NCBI GenBank assembly: GCA_022510385.1
Contig: JAFLTQ010000014.1
Span: 1 to 64,000 of the forward strand
Direction of reading: 5' to 3'
DNA from: Muribaculaceae bacterium
Lineage (GTDB): Bacteria > Bacteroidota > Bacteroidia > Bacteroidales > Muribaculaceae
Length of the DNA stretch: 64,000 nt
Numbering within the stretch: the stretch's first letter is position 1; the number at the start of each line of letters is the position of its first letter. The translations under genes and the position numbers were made by a program. This document shows positions 1 through 10,393 of this stretch, one piece after another. The notes under the pieces are model-generated. The model was not told the origin of the DNA. It did not search any database and saw nothing but the letters and a program-made list of their open reading frames with translations.

Positions 1-1578
1 ATCCTGTTTTTCTTTCAGAAGAAAACTATTTTCAGGAACGTATGGAAACAACTTAAATCTAAACCGGGAATGACGATTTTATTTATTCTATCCGGTATAT
101 GTCCTTCTTTAGGCGCACCTTCCACTATTCCCAAAGAGGTTGCAGAAGAATTTGGAAGACTTTATATTTATTATAATGGCAGAATCGCACCGATTAATAC
201 TTTCGCTCATGATTTTGCAATGAAGATTTATGGGAAAGATAGTTATAAGGGTCTCTCATCGGAACAAATAGTTGCAGGATGGTTTTTCTTTTATGATGAA
301 TGGAAGCAGGAACCTTTCATAAAAATTAAAGGTGATGAAGTAAAAGAAGCTTTAGGACTGGAGGAGTCTTATGCCCGACTTACTGATTTCGTCGGACCGG
401 AAGGATTTATACTTGACAAACTATTAAAAAAACCGGGTCCGGACTCTAAAAATATATTCGCGGCAAATGAAAAATTTAATCTGATCAGCACTCTTGTCAC
501 TGGTTCAGCTCTTCAAATTTATCCTTTCAAAGATAAGGAGACAGGATCTTTGAAATGGTTTGCTGTTAAAGACAAACCCACAGAGGAAATGCCTTTTGAA
601 CAATGGCTTTTTATCCGGAGCAGTATGGATTTGGTGGCTGAAAAAATTGCCTTGAAAGACTGGGAAGGAGTAAGTGGACTAATAGAAAAGATAAACAAAT
701 ACCAAATAAAGGAAGGGAAAGACCTTCTACCATCACAAAATAAAATCAAGATAGAAATATTCTACAACCGGTTCAATTATGACAAACCCTTGGCTATGAT
801 TTTTCTGACCTTAGGGTTAGTTTTATTTCTGATTTTCTTATCACGTTTTATTTCCGGGGAAAATATATCTAAAAGTATTATTTATAGCAGTCTTATAATC
901 TTAATATTGCTTTTTATTTATCTCAGTTTCCGGTTGGGAATAAGATGGTATATTAGTGGGCATCTTCCACTGTCTAACGGATTTGAAACAATGCAGTTCA
1001 TGGCATGGTTAACCATCATTGCTGTTTTCTTCATTTTCCCTTTTTTTCGATTGTCTCTTCCTTTTGGCTACCTAATTTGTGGCTTTACCTTGCTTGTGGC
1101 TATGATGGGTGAATCATCGCCACAAATCACTAATCTAATGCCGGTTTTGCAGTCACCCCTCTTAAGTATTCATGTGATGGTGATCATGTTGGCTTATACA
1201 CTTTTATTTCTGATAATGTTGAATGGCTTGACAGGACTTTTGATAGGGTTATCTAATAGAAGTATTGAAAAAACAGTTTTTCTTCAGAACATAAGTCATA
1301 TGATGTTATATCCGGCTGTTTTCTTATTGGTAATAGGAATTTTTATTGGAGCGGTCTGGGCCAACGTGTCTTGGGGAAGATATTGGGGATGGGATCCTAA
1401 AGAAGTCTGGGCGTTGATAACATTTCTTATCTATACTCTTCCTCTTCATTCTATCTCATTATCAAGGTTTAGAAAACCGATTTTCTTTCATTCCTATATG
1501 GTTTTCGCATTTCTTTCTGTTGTTATAACTTATTTCGGAGTCAACTTCTTTTTAGGAGGCATGCATTCCTATGCCTGA
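1..1578 (+). CDS. ccsA: Cytochrome c biogenesis protein CcsA-like, 5' end outside window
   Basis: Reading frame open from base 1; C-terminal WGRYWGWDPKEVWALITFLIY motif of CcsA/CcmC-type heme handling proteins; multiple TM segments. Confidence 0.85.
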   Translation: MLFFFQKKTIFRNVWKQLKSKPGMTILFILSGICPSLGAPSTIPKEVAEEFGRLYIYYNGRIAPINTFAHDFAMKIYGKDSYKGLSSEQIVAGWFFFYDEWKQEPFIKIKGDEVKEALGLEESYARLTDFVGPEGFILDKLLKKPGPDSKNIFAANEKFNLISTLVTGSALQIYPFKDKETGSLKWFAVKDKPTEEMPFEQWLFIRSSMDLVAEKIALKDWEGVSGLIEKINKYQIKEGKDLLPSQNKIKIEIFYNRFNYDKPLAMIFLTLGLVLFLIFLSRFISGENISKSIIYSSLIILILLFIYLSFRLGIRWYISGHLPLSNGFETMQFMAWLTIIAVFFIFPFFRLSLPFGYLICGFTLLVAMMGESSPQITNLMPVLQSPLLSIHVMVIMLAYTLLFLIMLNGLTGLLIGLSNRSIEKTVFLQNISHMMLYPAVFLLVIGIFIGAVWANVSWGRYWGWDPKEVWALITFLIYTLPLHSISLSRFRKPIFFHSYMVFAFLSVVITYFGVNFFLGGMHSYA

Positions 1579-1588
1579 ATAAAAAATA

Positions 1589-1638
1589 AGTGACATCGGG
1601 AATTCCGGTGCCACCCTTCACTATGCTTTTGCCGCGAC
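1589..1638. repeat. REP-like dispersed palindromic repeat, copy a
   Basis: aGTGACATCGGgaattCCGGTGCCACccttcactatgcttttgccgcgac. Confidence 0.7.
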
Positions 1639-1740
1639 CAATCTGATCTATTCCATAAACCTTTAAATTATTTAAATATTCAATTTTAATTTTTAAAATT
1701 TGGGGTTTGTTTCTTCTTTTATAAATCTTTATCAAATATT

Positions 1741-3237
1741 TTACCTTTTCCAAAATGCAGGCGTAACAAGCATAATTAGAGCAAATATTTCAAGACGTCC
1801 CGCAAGCATTAAAAAAGACATGACCCATTTCCCGATGTTGGGGAGGAAATCGTATGAACCCGTAACTCCTGTTACCCCCGACCCTAAGCCGTTGTTGGAA
1901 ACACAGGAAATCGAAGAAAAGAAAGCATCAACTATTGGAAAATCAAGAGCGGAAAGCAATATGCCTCCAAATAATATGAGGCCTGTGTAAATAAGAATGA
2001 ATGCTATTATCTCATTTGTGTTCTCAGGAGTTATAATCTGATCATTCACCCTTATTGCTTTCAAGCTTCGAGGCGAAACGGATCTTTTCATCTCAACTTT
2101 AAAATTCTTAAAAAGATATACCAGTCGATCAAGTTTTGCTCCCCCTGTTGTAGATCCGGCACAAGCACCAAAATACATCATTATGATGGTAAGAACCAGG
2201 CTTAGTTCTCCCCAACTTTCAAAATTACCTGCTCCAAATCCGGTTGATGTCATGGCTGACACAATATGAAAAATCGGATCAATGGTAAAACTTTGCCATC
2301 CTTTATAATTTCCGGAATGAAGAATAGAGATGATTGTTAAAATATAGTTTAATAATATCAGGAGTAAAAATGCCCTAAAAACATCATTTTTCCATAATTG
2401 CTTTAAATATCCTCTTATAGCTGCTATTATCAGACCGAAATTAACACCTCCTATAAACATGAAGACTGTCAGGACTAATTTGATATAAAAAGAATCAAAT
2501 GCAGCAATACTTTCATTTCTGGTGGCATACCCTCCTGTTGATATGGCAGCAAAAGCATGGCAGACACTTTCAAAAAATGTCATAGGACCAATCCATAAAA
2601 GAAGTATTAATAGAATTGTTAAGGCTCCGTATAACAACCACAAGATTTTTGCTGTGTTTGCTATTCTTGCGCCTATCTTATCATGGGTAATTCCTGAAAC
2701 TTCAGCATGAAACATGAAAACCCCTTTACTATTGTTTAGGGAAGGAAAAATGGCGAGGGTAAACAAGACAATTCCAAGTCCCCCTATCCATTGTGTCATG
2801 GCTCTCCATAATACAAGCCCTTTGCTACATTCCTCAATATTTCGAATTACTGTGGCCCCGGTGGTGGTGAATCCTGACATAGTTTCAAAAAAACCTTCAC
2901 TGATATTTAAATGGGAGGAGCCGAAGATGAAAGGTAACATTCCGTACAATGAAAATAGTATCCACACCATACAGGTAATCATACATCCGTCTCTTCTTCC
3001 GAGGTTGTCACTTGAGGGTTTTATAGCGTACTTTAAAATAACGCCCGATAACCCGGTAATACCAATTGTGCATAGGAATGGAATCCAATCTCTTTCATCG
3101 CTACATAGACAAACCCCAAAAGGCACAACCATAAAAAGAGCTTCGAAAAGAAGTAATTGGCCCAGCACTGTTAGCTGCTTCTCGAAGTTGATTATCTTGA
3201 TTCCGGAGTTCCTTTCTATGGTCTGAATTTTTCTCAT
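1741..3237 (-). CDS. trkH: TrkH family potassium uptake protein
   Basis: 498 aa, multi-TM, TTGATV/STGGY/STGFGAGNF selectivity-filter-like repeats; overlaps trkA by 4 bp. Confidence 0.93.
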   Translation of the reverse strand: MRKIQTIERNSGIKIINFEKQLTVLGQLLLFEALFMVVPFGVCLCSDERDWIPFLCTIGITGLSGVILKYAIKPSSDNLGRRDGCMITCMVWILFSLYGMLPFIFGSSHLNISEGFFETMSGFTTTGATVIRNIEECSKGLVLWRAMTQWIGGLGIVLFTLAIFPSLNNSKGVFMFHAEVSGITHDKIGARIANTAKILWLLYGALTILLILLLWIGPMTFFESVCHAFAAISTGGYATRNESIAAFDSFYIKLVLTVFMFIGGVNFGLIIAAIRGYLKQLWKNDVFRAFLLLILLNYILTIISILHSGNYKGWQSFTIDPIFHIVSAMTSTGFGAGNFESWGELSLVLTIIMMYFGACAGSTTGGAKLDRLVYLFKNFKVEMKRSVSPRSLKAIRVNDQIITPENTNEIIAFILIYTGLILFGGILLSALDFPIVDAFFSSISCVSNNGLGSGVTGVTGSYDFLPNIGKWVMSFLMLAGRLEIFALIMLVTPAFWKR

Positions 3238-4571
3238 TTTCTGAAAAATTTTTCCATCTTATTTAAAGATCCGTTAAGACAGAAAACTATCACGTTGTCA
3301 CCGGCTTGAAAAACAGTGTTTCCGGTAACAATTTCTCCCTTCCCATCTCGTATAAGTCCGGCAAATGAGAGCTCTTTAGGCAATCGAAGATCTTTTACAG
3401 GCATCTTTGTCAATGAAGAGCCTTCCTTGATTTCCATGCGTGCCACCTCTGCATCTTTCATAGCAAAGCATTTCGATGAAGAATAATCTGAATCAAGGAT
3501 AATCTGAAAAATTGAATTGGCAGTGATAATTGGCTTGTTGATGATCGCACCTATATTAAAAGACTCTGCTTTCGGAATGAACTGTTCTTTTTCTACCTCA
3601 GCCACAGTTCTTTTAACACCTTTGTCATTGGCAGTTAAACAGCCCAGAATATTGCTTTCGGAACTATCGGAAAGAGCTACAAAAGCATCACAATTATTTA
3701 TTCCGGCTTCTTCAAGCACATCCTCATCACTCCCATCTCCAAAGATTATTTCAGCTTCAGGACAGCTCTCAGTCAACTCCCGGCATCTTTCAATATTTTT
3801 TTCTACTATAACGAAAGAATATCTTTTCCCCGCGATTCTTGTTGTCAATTCAGCTACTTTGCTTCCACCCATTAGAATCACTTTTTTTATTACACTGTCA
3901 TTCTTCCCTGTTACTGTCTTCACCTTTTCTATACCTTGCTGAACGGTTGTAATATACAGTACATCTCCGGCTACTATATAATCTTCACCATGGGGAATTA
4001 TGGTTTTAGATCCTCTTCTTAATGCCGAAATATGCATATTACGACTCTCTTTATACATGTCTTTCAGCTTAAATCCAACTATTGGAGAGTCTTCGTCTAC
4101 AGTGACAGCAACCATGACTATTAATCCGTCATTAAAGTCATTCCATCCATAACTCCAAGAATGTTCCAAAGCACTGATAACAGATAATGCAGAAAGATAG
4201 TCGGGATATACAACATGATCAACTCCCATATTTTTTATTACAGGGGAATTTATCTTTTCGATGAAATCATATTTATCAACCCTTGCTATGGTCTTTTTTG
4301 CCCCCATTGATTTTGCCAAGGCGCAGGTTACGAGATTCGTAGCGGTATCGGCCGTAACTGCCACAAATATGTCGGCATTTTCTGTATTGGCTTCCCTTAG
4401 AGTCCTGAAATCAATCGGTTGTCCCTGAAATGTTTTCAGATTGAAATCAGATTCAAGAACTGAAAGATGATTTCGGTCGCTATCTACAAGAAATACATCC
4501 TGGTGCTCATCTGAAAAATATTTTGCCAGATGAACCCCTACCCTTCCGGCTCCGACTATTGTGATATTCAT
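3234..4571 (-). CDS. trkA: Trk system potassium transporter TrkA (two RCK/TrkA-N domains)
   Basis: 445 aa, N-terminal MNITIVGAGRVGVHLAKYF Rossmann motif, second RCK half. Confidence 0.93.
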   Translation of the reverse strand: MNITIVGAGRVGVHLAKYFSDEHQDVFLVDSDRNHLSVLESDFNLKTFQGQPIDFRTLREANTENADIFVAVTADTATNLVTCALAKSMGAKKTIARVDKYDFIEKINSPVIKNMGVDHVVYPDYLSALSVISALEHSWSYGWNDFNDGLIVMVAVTVDEDSPIVGFKLKDMYKESRNMHISALRRGSKTIIPHGEDYIVAGDVLYITTVQQGIEKVKTVTGKNDSVIKKVILMGGSKVAELTTRIAGKRYSFVIVEKNIERCRELTESCPEAEIIFGDGSDEDVLEEAGINNCDAFVALSDSSESNILGCLTANDKGVKRTVAEVEKEQFIPKAESFNIGAIINKPIITANSIFQIILDSDYSSSKCFAMKDAEVARMEIKEGSSLTKMPVKDLRLPKELSFAGLIRDGKGEIVTGNTVFQAGDNVIVFCLNGSLNKMEKFFRK

Positions 4572-4880
4572 GTAAAGTTTAATTAATTAAAACATTTAAT
4601 TTTTTCTGTCTTTCCCGGAGTTTCCTAATTATTTATTTACTCCCATCGTAACTTTACCGGAAATAAGATCAAACAACTTGTTTAAGTAAGCCAAAATCCA
4701 CATCCATCGGGCGATCCCAAAAAGTTTGACACTAAATTAATAATTTTTATTGGATTAGGCGGCATTGATATTTTACGGGAAATGCAAAGTTTCAAAAGTT
4801 AATATTCAAAATATAATCTCCACCTATATTTAATAAAGCCGGCAAATTCGACATAATCTTTTATAATTTTATGTAAAAAA

Positions 4881-4906
4881 ACTCCGGACAAAAAAATTGC
4901 CGGAGT
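4881..4906 (-). terminator. Rho-independent terminator downstream of NTF2-like gene
   Basis: ACTCCGG/CCGGAGT stem followed on minus strand by TTTTTTT. Confidence 0.7.
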
Positions 4907-4933
4907 CAACTTAGATAATTCTTTATTTTTAAG

Positions 4934-5422
4934 TTATTTTACATGAAAGATTTTGCTTACAATCTTCCAGTCTTTCCCATCTTTTACCATTGAAAACATA
5001 TCGTCAAATTTTGTTCCTCCAAAATCTGAATCAATTGCAACTATGGCCACATCGTCCGAGACATTGCATGCTGTTATTTTATATGATGCAGGCTGGGGAC
5101 AAACTTCACTATTATAATAGTCATAAAGAGCTTGGATGGGTAATGATATAAGAGAGTCATTCTCAATATGTGATATTGTGGCGTTATCGGTAAATACTTT
5201 CTCAGCAATCTTGCTGTCTCCTTTTACGGCTGCATTTATATAGGCATCAAGAGCTTTGTTTATTCCTTCTAATTGTTCAGGAGTGGCATTGTTAAATTTA
5301 CTGTTTCCCATGTTTTCTTCTTTTATTTCCTGCTTAGAGTTATCTGATTTAACGTTTTCACAAGCTGATGTCAAAAATAAGATACCTATGGTAAGAAAAA
5401 TTCCACTTATAATCTTTTTCAT
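4934..5422 (-). CDS. NTF2/SnoaL-like lipoprotein
   Basis: 162 aa, lipobox LTSAC, nuclear transport factor 2-like fold pattern; overlaps next gene by 4 bp. Confidence 0.75.
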   Translation of the reverse strand: MKKIISGIFLTIGILFLTSACENVKSDNSKQEIKEENMGNSKFNNATPEQLEGINKALDAYINAAVKGDSKIAEKVFTDNATISHIENDSLISLPIQALYDYYNSEVCPQPASYKITACNVSDDVAIVAIDSDFGGTKFDDMFSMVKDGKDWKIVSKIFHVK

Positions 5423-5802
5423 TTCTTTATGGTGTTGGAATTTTGGTTATAGGCTTTAGCCACACATTTCCATTCTCCATTGAGTTTGAGCAATAACAGA
5501 AAATCCGTGAAGTCAATACGGTTTCCCCAATTTTCTTCAAGAACTCTCACCACCGCAACTGTTTCTTCAACTGCAATTACATCTATTCTTGCTTTGAAAT
5601 TCGGATCCCCACCAATTGTGTCGCAATTCTTGTAGAACTGTTCGATAGAGCCATGTTCCAGTTCACCATCCAAAATACCGAAAAGCACGGCATCATCTGT
5701 GAAAAGTTTTCTTGCATGTTCGCTGTTGCCTTCTGCAACTGTCCTCACGAAATTTTCGGCGGCCTTGGCAACTTCATCATATTCCTTAATCTTGTCTCTC
5801 AT
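5419..5802 (-). CDS. Nuclear transport factor 2 family protein
   Basis: 127 aa, NTF2-like pattern (AAENFVRTVAEGNSEHARKLFTDDAVLFG). Confidence 0.75.
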   Translation of the reverse strand: MRDKIKEYDEVAKAAENFVRTVAEGNSEHARKLFTDDAVLFGILDGELEHGSIEQFYKNCDTIGGDPNFKARIDVIAVEETVAVVRVLEENWGNRIDFTDFLLLLKLNGEWKCVAKAYNQNSNTIKK

Positions 5803-5940
5803 ATCTTATATAAGTTTTGTTTGCAAAATTAAGGATGTAATAGATTCTCGTCAAGTACCGAAAAATTTTTCGGTATAGGAATAATTTTTCGGTATAGACT
5901 GAATGGACAGTAATCTTTATATTTGCAATAAAATTTAAAT

Positions 5941-6303
5941 ATGGCATACGAAAAGAAAATACCTGTTGACCTTGACTGTCCGCTTAGGCTGACAATGAGT
6001 CTTATAGAATCAAAATGGAAATCATGTATCCTTGACGAACTGCGCGATGGAACTCCAAAGCGACCAAGCGATATCCATAAACTATTGCCTGAATCTGCTC
6101 CCCGTGTCCTGGATATTTCATTAAAGGAAATGGTGACTGACGGACTTGTCGATAAGAAGATTTATCCGGAACTACCACCCAGGTCAGAATATAGGATAAC
6201 GGATCTGGGAAAATCTTTACTTCCGATTATTGACTCCATGATGGAATGGGGAAAGGAACATATGGATCTTTTTGAAAAGAAATTTAAAAACCAAAAGCAA
6301 TGA
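5941..6303 (+). CDS. HxlR family winged-helix transcriptional regulator
   Basis: 120 aa, DCPLRLTMSLIESKWKSCILDELRDGTPKRPSDIHKLLPESAPRVL typical of HxlR. Confidence 0.92.
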   Translation: MAYEKKIPVDLDCPLRLTMSLIESKWKSCILDELRDGTPKRPSDIHKLLPESAPRVLDISLKEMVTDGLVDKKIYPELPPRSEYRITDLGKSLLPIIDSMMEWGKEHMDLFEKKFKNQKQ

Positions 6304-6962
6304 AGAAAAAGATTGTTAACTTGTTTTTATTATCGTTAGTAGGTTTGATGGCTGCATGTTCATCAAATTCGCAAACCGGAGAGACCAAAGAACAAGAAAT
6401 TTTCGGTAAAACTCAACTTGCTCCTATCGGAGAATTCGAAGAATTCAATGTGGTTGACGAGTGGAATGAAAATCCTTTTGACTGGTTTAAAGGTCAAGGC
6501 CTGTTATTAGCTGTAGGAACTCCGGAACATAATAATGCAATGACCATTGGATGGGGATCTTTAGGGAATGTATGGAGTAAAATTGGTCCAGCCACTGTTA
6601 CTGTATATGTAGCGGAAGCCAGATATACCTATGAATTTATGGAGAAATATGATTACTTCACCGTAATGGCATTTGACAAGGAGGATGCCAGGATACTCGG
6701 ATATATGGGCACTCACTCCGGAAGAGACGGTGATAAAGCTGCTCATCTTGGTCTACATACTCTTTATACAGAAAATGGAACTCCATATTACGCTGAGGCT
6801 ACTTTAGTCTTGGAATGTAAGACTATTTATAAAGCTCCCTTCTTGAAAGAAGGAATGTGTGAGGAAGTAAAGAAATTCTATGAAAACTTTGAAGCAGGAG
6901 TTCATCACATGTATATTGGCAATGTTGTAAAAGCTCTTAAGAGGAAAACTATAGAAGATTAA
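6300..6962 (+). CDS. Flavin reductase family domain with lipoprotein signal
   Basis: Lipobox LMAACSS then flavin reductase-like core (NNAMTIGWGSLGNVWSKIGPATVTVYV, GRDGDK); 4-bp overlap with HxlR gene. Confidence 0.8.
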   Translation: MKKKIVNLFLLSLVGLMAACSSNSQTGETKEQEIFGKTQLAPIGEFEEFNVVDEWNENPFDWFKGQGLLLAVGTPEHNNAMTIGWGSLGNVWSKIGPATVTVYVAEARYTYEFMEKYDYFTVMAFDKEDARILGYMGTHSGRDGDKAAHLGLHTLYTENGTPYYAEATLVLECKTIYKAPFLKEGMCEEVKKFYENFEAGVHHMYIGNVVKALKRKTIED

Positions 6963-6963
6963 T

Positions 6964-7002
6964 AATTTAAGTTTCGCAAGTTAAACTTGCGAAACTTAAA
7001 TT
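6964..7002. terminator. 39-nt perfect inverted repeat (19-bp arms, 1-nt centre)
   Basis: aatttaagtttcgcaagtt-a-aacttgcgaaacttaaatt just 3' of the flavin reductase gene. Confidence 0.5.
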
Positions 7003-7106
7003 ACAAGATAAAATCAGGTCCAAAAAATCGGGGGTTTTATTACAGGAAAATATCTGCGCGATTAAGGATAAGACTTTATTTTTTTAACTATAACTTATTC
7101 ATAAAC

Positions 7107-7137
7107 TTTTATTAATTAGGATTATTTAGTATTTTTG
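7107..7137 (+). promoter_or_regulatory. Bacteroidetes-type promoter of the surface protein gene
   Basis: TTTT (7107-7110) - N19 - TATTTTTG (7130-7137), matches TTTG-N19-21-TAnnTTTG; overlapped by inverted repeats. Confidence 0.6.
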
Positions 7138-7184
7138 TGGAAATAAATCCTAATTTGTTTTTTAATTCCACAAAAATAAATAGT

Positions 7185-8936
7185 ATGATAAAAACATTTA
7201 CTAAGAAATTGTATGCAGGGGCAATTTTGGCAGCTTGCACTCTCAGTGCAAATGCTGTGGAATATATCACTGTACCTCCGGTTGTCACACCAAAAGATGG
7301 TTATATAGGAGGACCGCAAGGCACTATTACTGTAGCATGGCCCGGTGTAAGCCTTGAAATGGACAATCAGGACAAAGACCATAAAACCCCAGTAGATCTA
7401 TCCTATGTTAATATCACAGTGAATGACAATCCTGTTAGCATTAATCCAAATGAAAAGTATCAGGGTAAAATTTATGTAGGAGCACAAGAAACAGAAGAGG
7501 AAGGACGAATAGACGACATGTTGGCTATAGTGTTGCCTGATGAGTTTTTCAATTGGAAAGGTAACGTCAAAATAGATATTTTGGAAGGTGCCGTGACTTC
7601 TACTTCCGGGGCCATTAATGAAGCTATCTCTTTGAATTATACTTTCATTGATTTGAATTACGATGCAATATGGGATCCTGCCAGACCGGACGATGGGACA
7701 GATGTTATCTTAGTAAAAGGAGAAGCATACCTTTACGTTTCTTGGGAAGGATACTCAAACCTTTCAATAACTTCCGATGCAGATCCTTTCTACCAGAAGG
7801 CTACTGCCGATGACAATGGGATCCAAGTTTCAGCAAGACAATATATGTCAATTGAGGATGACAGAGTGAAATTTGATTTAACAAGCTTCGACACCGGGAT
7901 TTACATCCTTGATCTCACAGAGGGGTCAATAGATCTTGGAGACGGAACTCCAAATGGCGAAACAGTATATAATTTCAGAATATTAGAAACTCTGGTTCCT
8001 CAATCTTATGTTTCTCCAATGCCAAGTTCCTATGATGAGTTTGATTCTTTCAATGTCATCTGGGCCGAAAATATCAATCAACCCTATGAACTCTCTTCGC
8101 AATATGCCGCATTAAATGATGATTCAGGTAAACTTGAGTTTAATGCAGAAGGAATTTCTCAATTTAAGGTTTCCTTAAACAATGCAGAAGAGGTTGAAAT
8201 CCGGTCAATCACTATTGAAGAATTTCAAGCAGATGAGTCCGGTGATAGTTATCCTGACGCTCAATTATTGATTACACTTGCAGATATGCAAACAGAGATC
8301 GACGGGGAATATTCACTCTTAATCCCGGCCGGAATAATAAATATCACTACTCCTTATGGCATTGTGGTGAATGACGAGGTAACTTTCACATTCATTTTAA
8401 ATGCACAAGAAGTGTTTGAATTGCCTGATCCTACAGTAATTCCTACCGAAGGTGCAGTTAAAGATCTTAAAGAGGTAATAATATCATGGCAGTCCGTTTT
8501 GGGAGGATGGGATCTTCTTACCAAAAATGAAGAAAACTCAGGTGAAATAACCGTTACATTAAATGACGAAGAATTCACTGATTTCGAAACTTCATTTACA
8601 TGGAGTTCAATTGATGCTCAGACTGAAGGAACAGATGGTAATCAACTCGTTATAACATTTGGAGATAATCTTGACCCCGGAACTTATTCTATAATGATAC
8701 CGGAGGGTTATATTAATGTTACTGATATTGATAATGGAACTTATCCAAGTCAACTAATAAATCTTACCTATACTTTGGAAGAGACAACAGGCATTGATAA
8801 CATTTCAAGCGATGATAATGTTACCATCTATAATCTTAATGGTGTGAAAGTTGATAGTGGTGTAAAAAAATCCTCGGTTAATAATCTTCCCAAAGGAATT
8901 TATATTGTAAACGGTAAGAAAGTTGTGGTTTTTTAG
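7185..8936 (+). CDS. Secreted surface protein with T9SS-like C-terminal sorting tail
   Basis: Signal peptide MIKTFTKKLYAGAILAACTLSANA; C-terminus VTIYNLNGVKVDSGVKKSSVNNLPKGIYIVNGKKVVVF. ORF track start 7137 is probably too far upstream. Confidence 0.75.
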   Translation: MIKTFTKKLYAGAILAACTLSANAVEYITVPPVVTPKDGYIGGPQGTITVAWPGVSLEMDNQDKDHKTPVDLSYVNITVNDNPVSINPNEKYQGKIYVGAQETEEEGRIDDMLAIVLPDEFFNWKGNVKIDILEGAVTSTSGAINEAISLNYTFIDLNYDAIWDPARPDDGTDVILVKGEAYLYVSWEGYSNLSITSDADPFYQKATADDNGIQVSARQYMSIEDDRVKFDLTSFDTGIYILDLTEGSIDLGDGTPNGETVYNFRILETLVPQSYVSPMPSSYDEFDSFNVIWAENINQPYELSSQYAALNDDSGKLEFNAEGISQFKVSLNNAEEVEIRSITIEEFQADESGDSYPDAQLLITLADMQTEIDGEYSLLIPAGIINITTPYGIVVNDEVTFTFILNAQEVFELPDPTVIPTEGAVKDLKEVIISWQSVLGGWDLLTKNEENSGEITVTLNDEEFTDFETSFTWSSIDAQTEGTDGNQLVITFGDNLDPGTYSIMIPEGYINVTDIDNGTYPSQLINLTYTLEETTGIDNISSDDNVTIYNLNGVKVDSGVKKSSVNNLPKGIYIVNGKKVVVF

Positions 8937-9099
8937 TTAATAGAATATTTGGAGAGGACTAATTTTAATAGTATAAAAAAATGGGAGTACGAAATACTTT
9001 TTAATAAAATAGTATATTTCGTTCAGGATAATTAACTAAATCCAATAAACAATGCTTAGGGATTATCCGTTTTTATACTGACTAAAAATTATGTGAAAT

Positions 9100-9537
9100 A
9101 TGAGAAAATTATTTTCAGCAATAGGATTATTTGCAATCCTCTCCGTGGCTTTTATTTCCTGTGACACTAATACAAAAGATGTTACAGTTCTACCGGCCGC
9201 AGCTCAATCTACTATTAAGAATGATTTTAAGTCTGAAGTCAGCAATATCGAAATCGATAAAAAGGATGGAGTTATTAAAGAGTATGAGGTGAAGTTGGCA
9301 AACGGAATGAAAATCGAGTTTGACACTCTCGGAGTATGGAAAGAAATAAAAGCTCCTTCAGATGGCGAGGTGCCTCGAGCACTCGTTCCTGACACTATTA
9401 TGAATTATGTCAATGAGAAGTATCCTGAAATCAAGGTTCGCAAGATCCAAAAAGAGTCTTACGGATATGAAGTTGACCTTTCAAACAAAACAGAACTCCA
9501 ATTTGACCATAACGGAGGATTCATAAAGGTGGATTAA
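9100..9537 (+). CDS. PepSY-like domain lipoprotein
   Basis: Lipobox AFISC; PepSY-like pattern (LPAAAQSTIKNDF, IEFDTLGVWKEI, LPDTIMNYVNEKYP). Confidence 0.8.
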   Translation: MRKLFSAIGLFAILSVAFISCDTNTKDVTVLPAAAQSTIKNDFKSEVSNIEIDKKDGVIKEYEVKLANGMKIEFDTLGVWKEIKAPSDGEVPRALVPDTIMNYVNEKYPEIKVRKIQKESYGYEVDLSNKTELQFDHNGGFIKVD

Positions 9538-9551
9538 GATTTTAATTTTAC

Positions 9552-9581
9552 AAAGTCCCGGCTCAAATAAGTCGGGACTTT
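9552..9581 (+). terminator. Rho-independent terminator
   Basis: AAAGTCCCG/CGGGACTTT stem followed by T-run. Confidence 0.75.
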
Positions 9582-9666
9582 TTGTCACTTATAATATCAG
9601 TTAATTTCGCTTACGGTAATGTCACTATCACGTTGCTTGCCTATTTATTGATGAACAAAGTGGCAT

Positions 9667-10203
9667 TCACTTTTCCTTTTTCACCCAACAATTTATTATC
9701 TCGCCGAAATAAACTGTATGAGGTATTACTCCATGAAATTTCTTTTGGTTGTAGTTTCCGATTAATGATTCTGAAAATTTGCTTCTATCAAGATCATGGG
9801 CATATACTTTCCGGCACTCTATAATTAATCTTGATTCCGGAAAAATGGGAGTATTGTTTTCTGTGAAATCAACTTTAAGACCTGTGGCAACCACCTTGTC
9901 TTCATCCCTTCCTGAATGAGAGCCGATATAAGCCGTGACTTTCCTATATTGCGGCGGGAAAATATTTATTGAAAATGTATCATTAGCCTCAAGATATTGC
10001 TGCGTGTACCTTGTGGCACTCACAAAAATAATTGCAATCGGCATATTATCCCACCATGCGTCACCCAAGGCTCCCCAAGAGACAGTGAGTTCATTGAAAT
10101 TTTCGGGTGTTCCGGCTGCCACTACCGCCCAGTCGTCACCAAACAGTTTAATCGGATTCTCTTTAATATCCTTTGGATTGATAGAAACGAATGAATTATC
10201 CAT
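9667..10203 (-). CDS. Flavin reductase family protein
   Basis: 178 aa, same family pattern as 6300-6962 (FNELTVSWGALGDAWWDNMPIAIIFVSATRYTQQ, GRDEDK). Confidence 0.85.
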   Translation of the reverse strand: MDNSFVSINPKDIKENPIKLFGDDWAVVAAGTPENFNELTVSWGALGDAWWDNMPIAIIFVSATRYTQQYLEANDTFSINIFPPQYRKVTAYIGSHSGRDEDKVVATGLKVDFTENNTPIFPESRLIIECRKVYAHDLDRSKFSESLIGNYNQKKFHGVIPHTVYFGEIINCWVKKEK

Positions 10204-10393
10204 ATCTTAATATTTTTTATTGTTCTTACTATTTACATAACAAGAATATTAATTAATGGTTTATAATCAACCCTTTATCATCATGAATTAGGGATATGAT
10301 TCCAATTATATCCGTCAGTGATAAGGTAGTGCAATATGAGTAGAGTTCTATATCATTGCCTTTATTTAAGTAATTTTGCAGAAAAATATAGCC

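Noticed and set aside
2714-3226. 170-aa plus-strand ORF
   Set aside because: Entirely antisense to trkH; composition explained by the sense gene.
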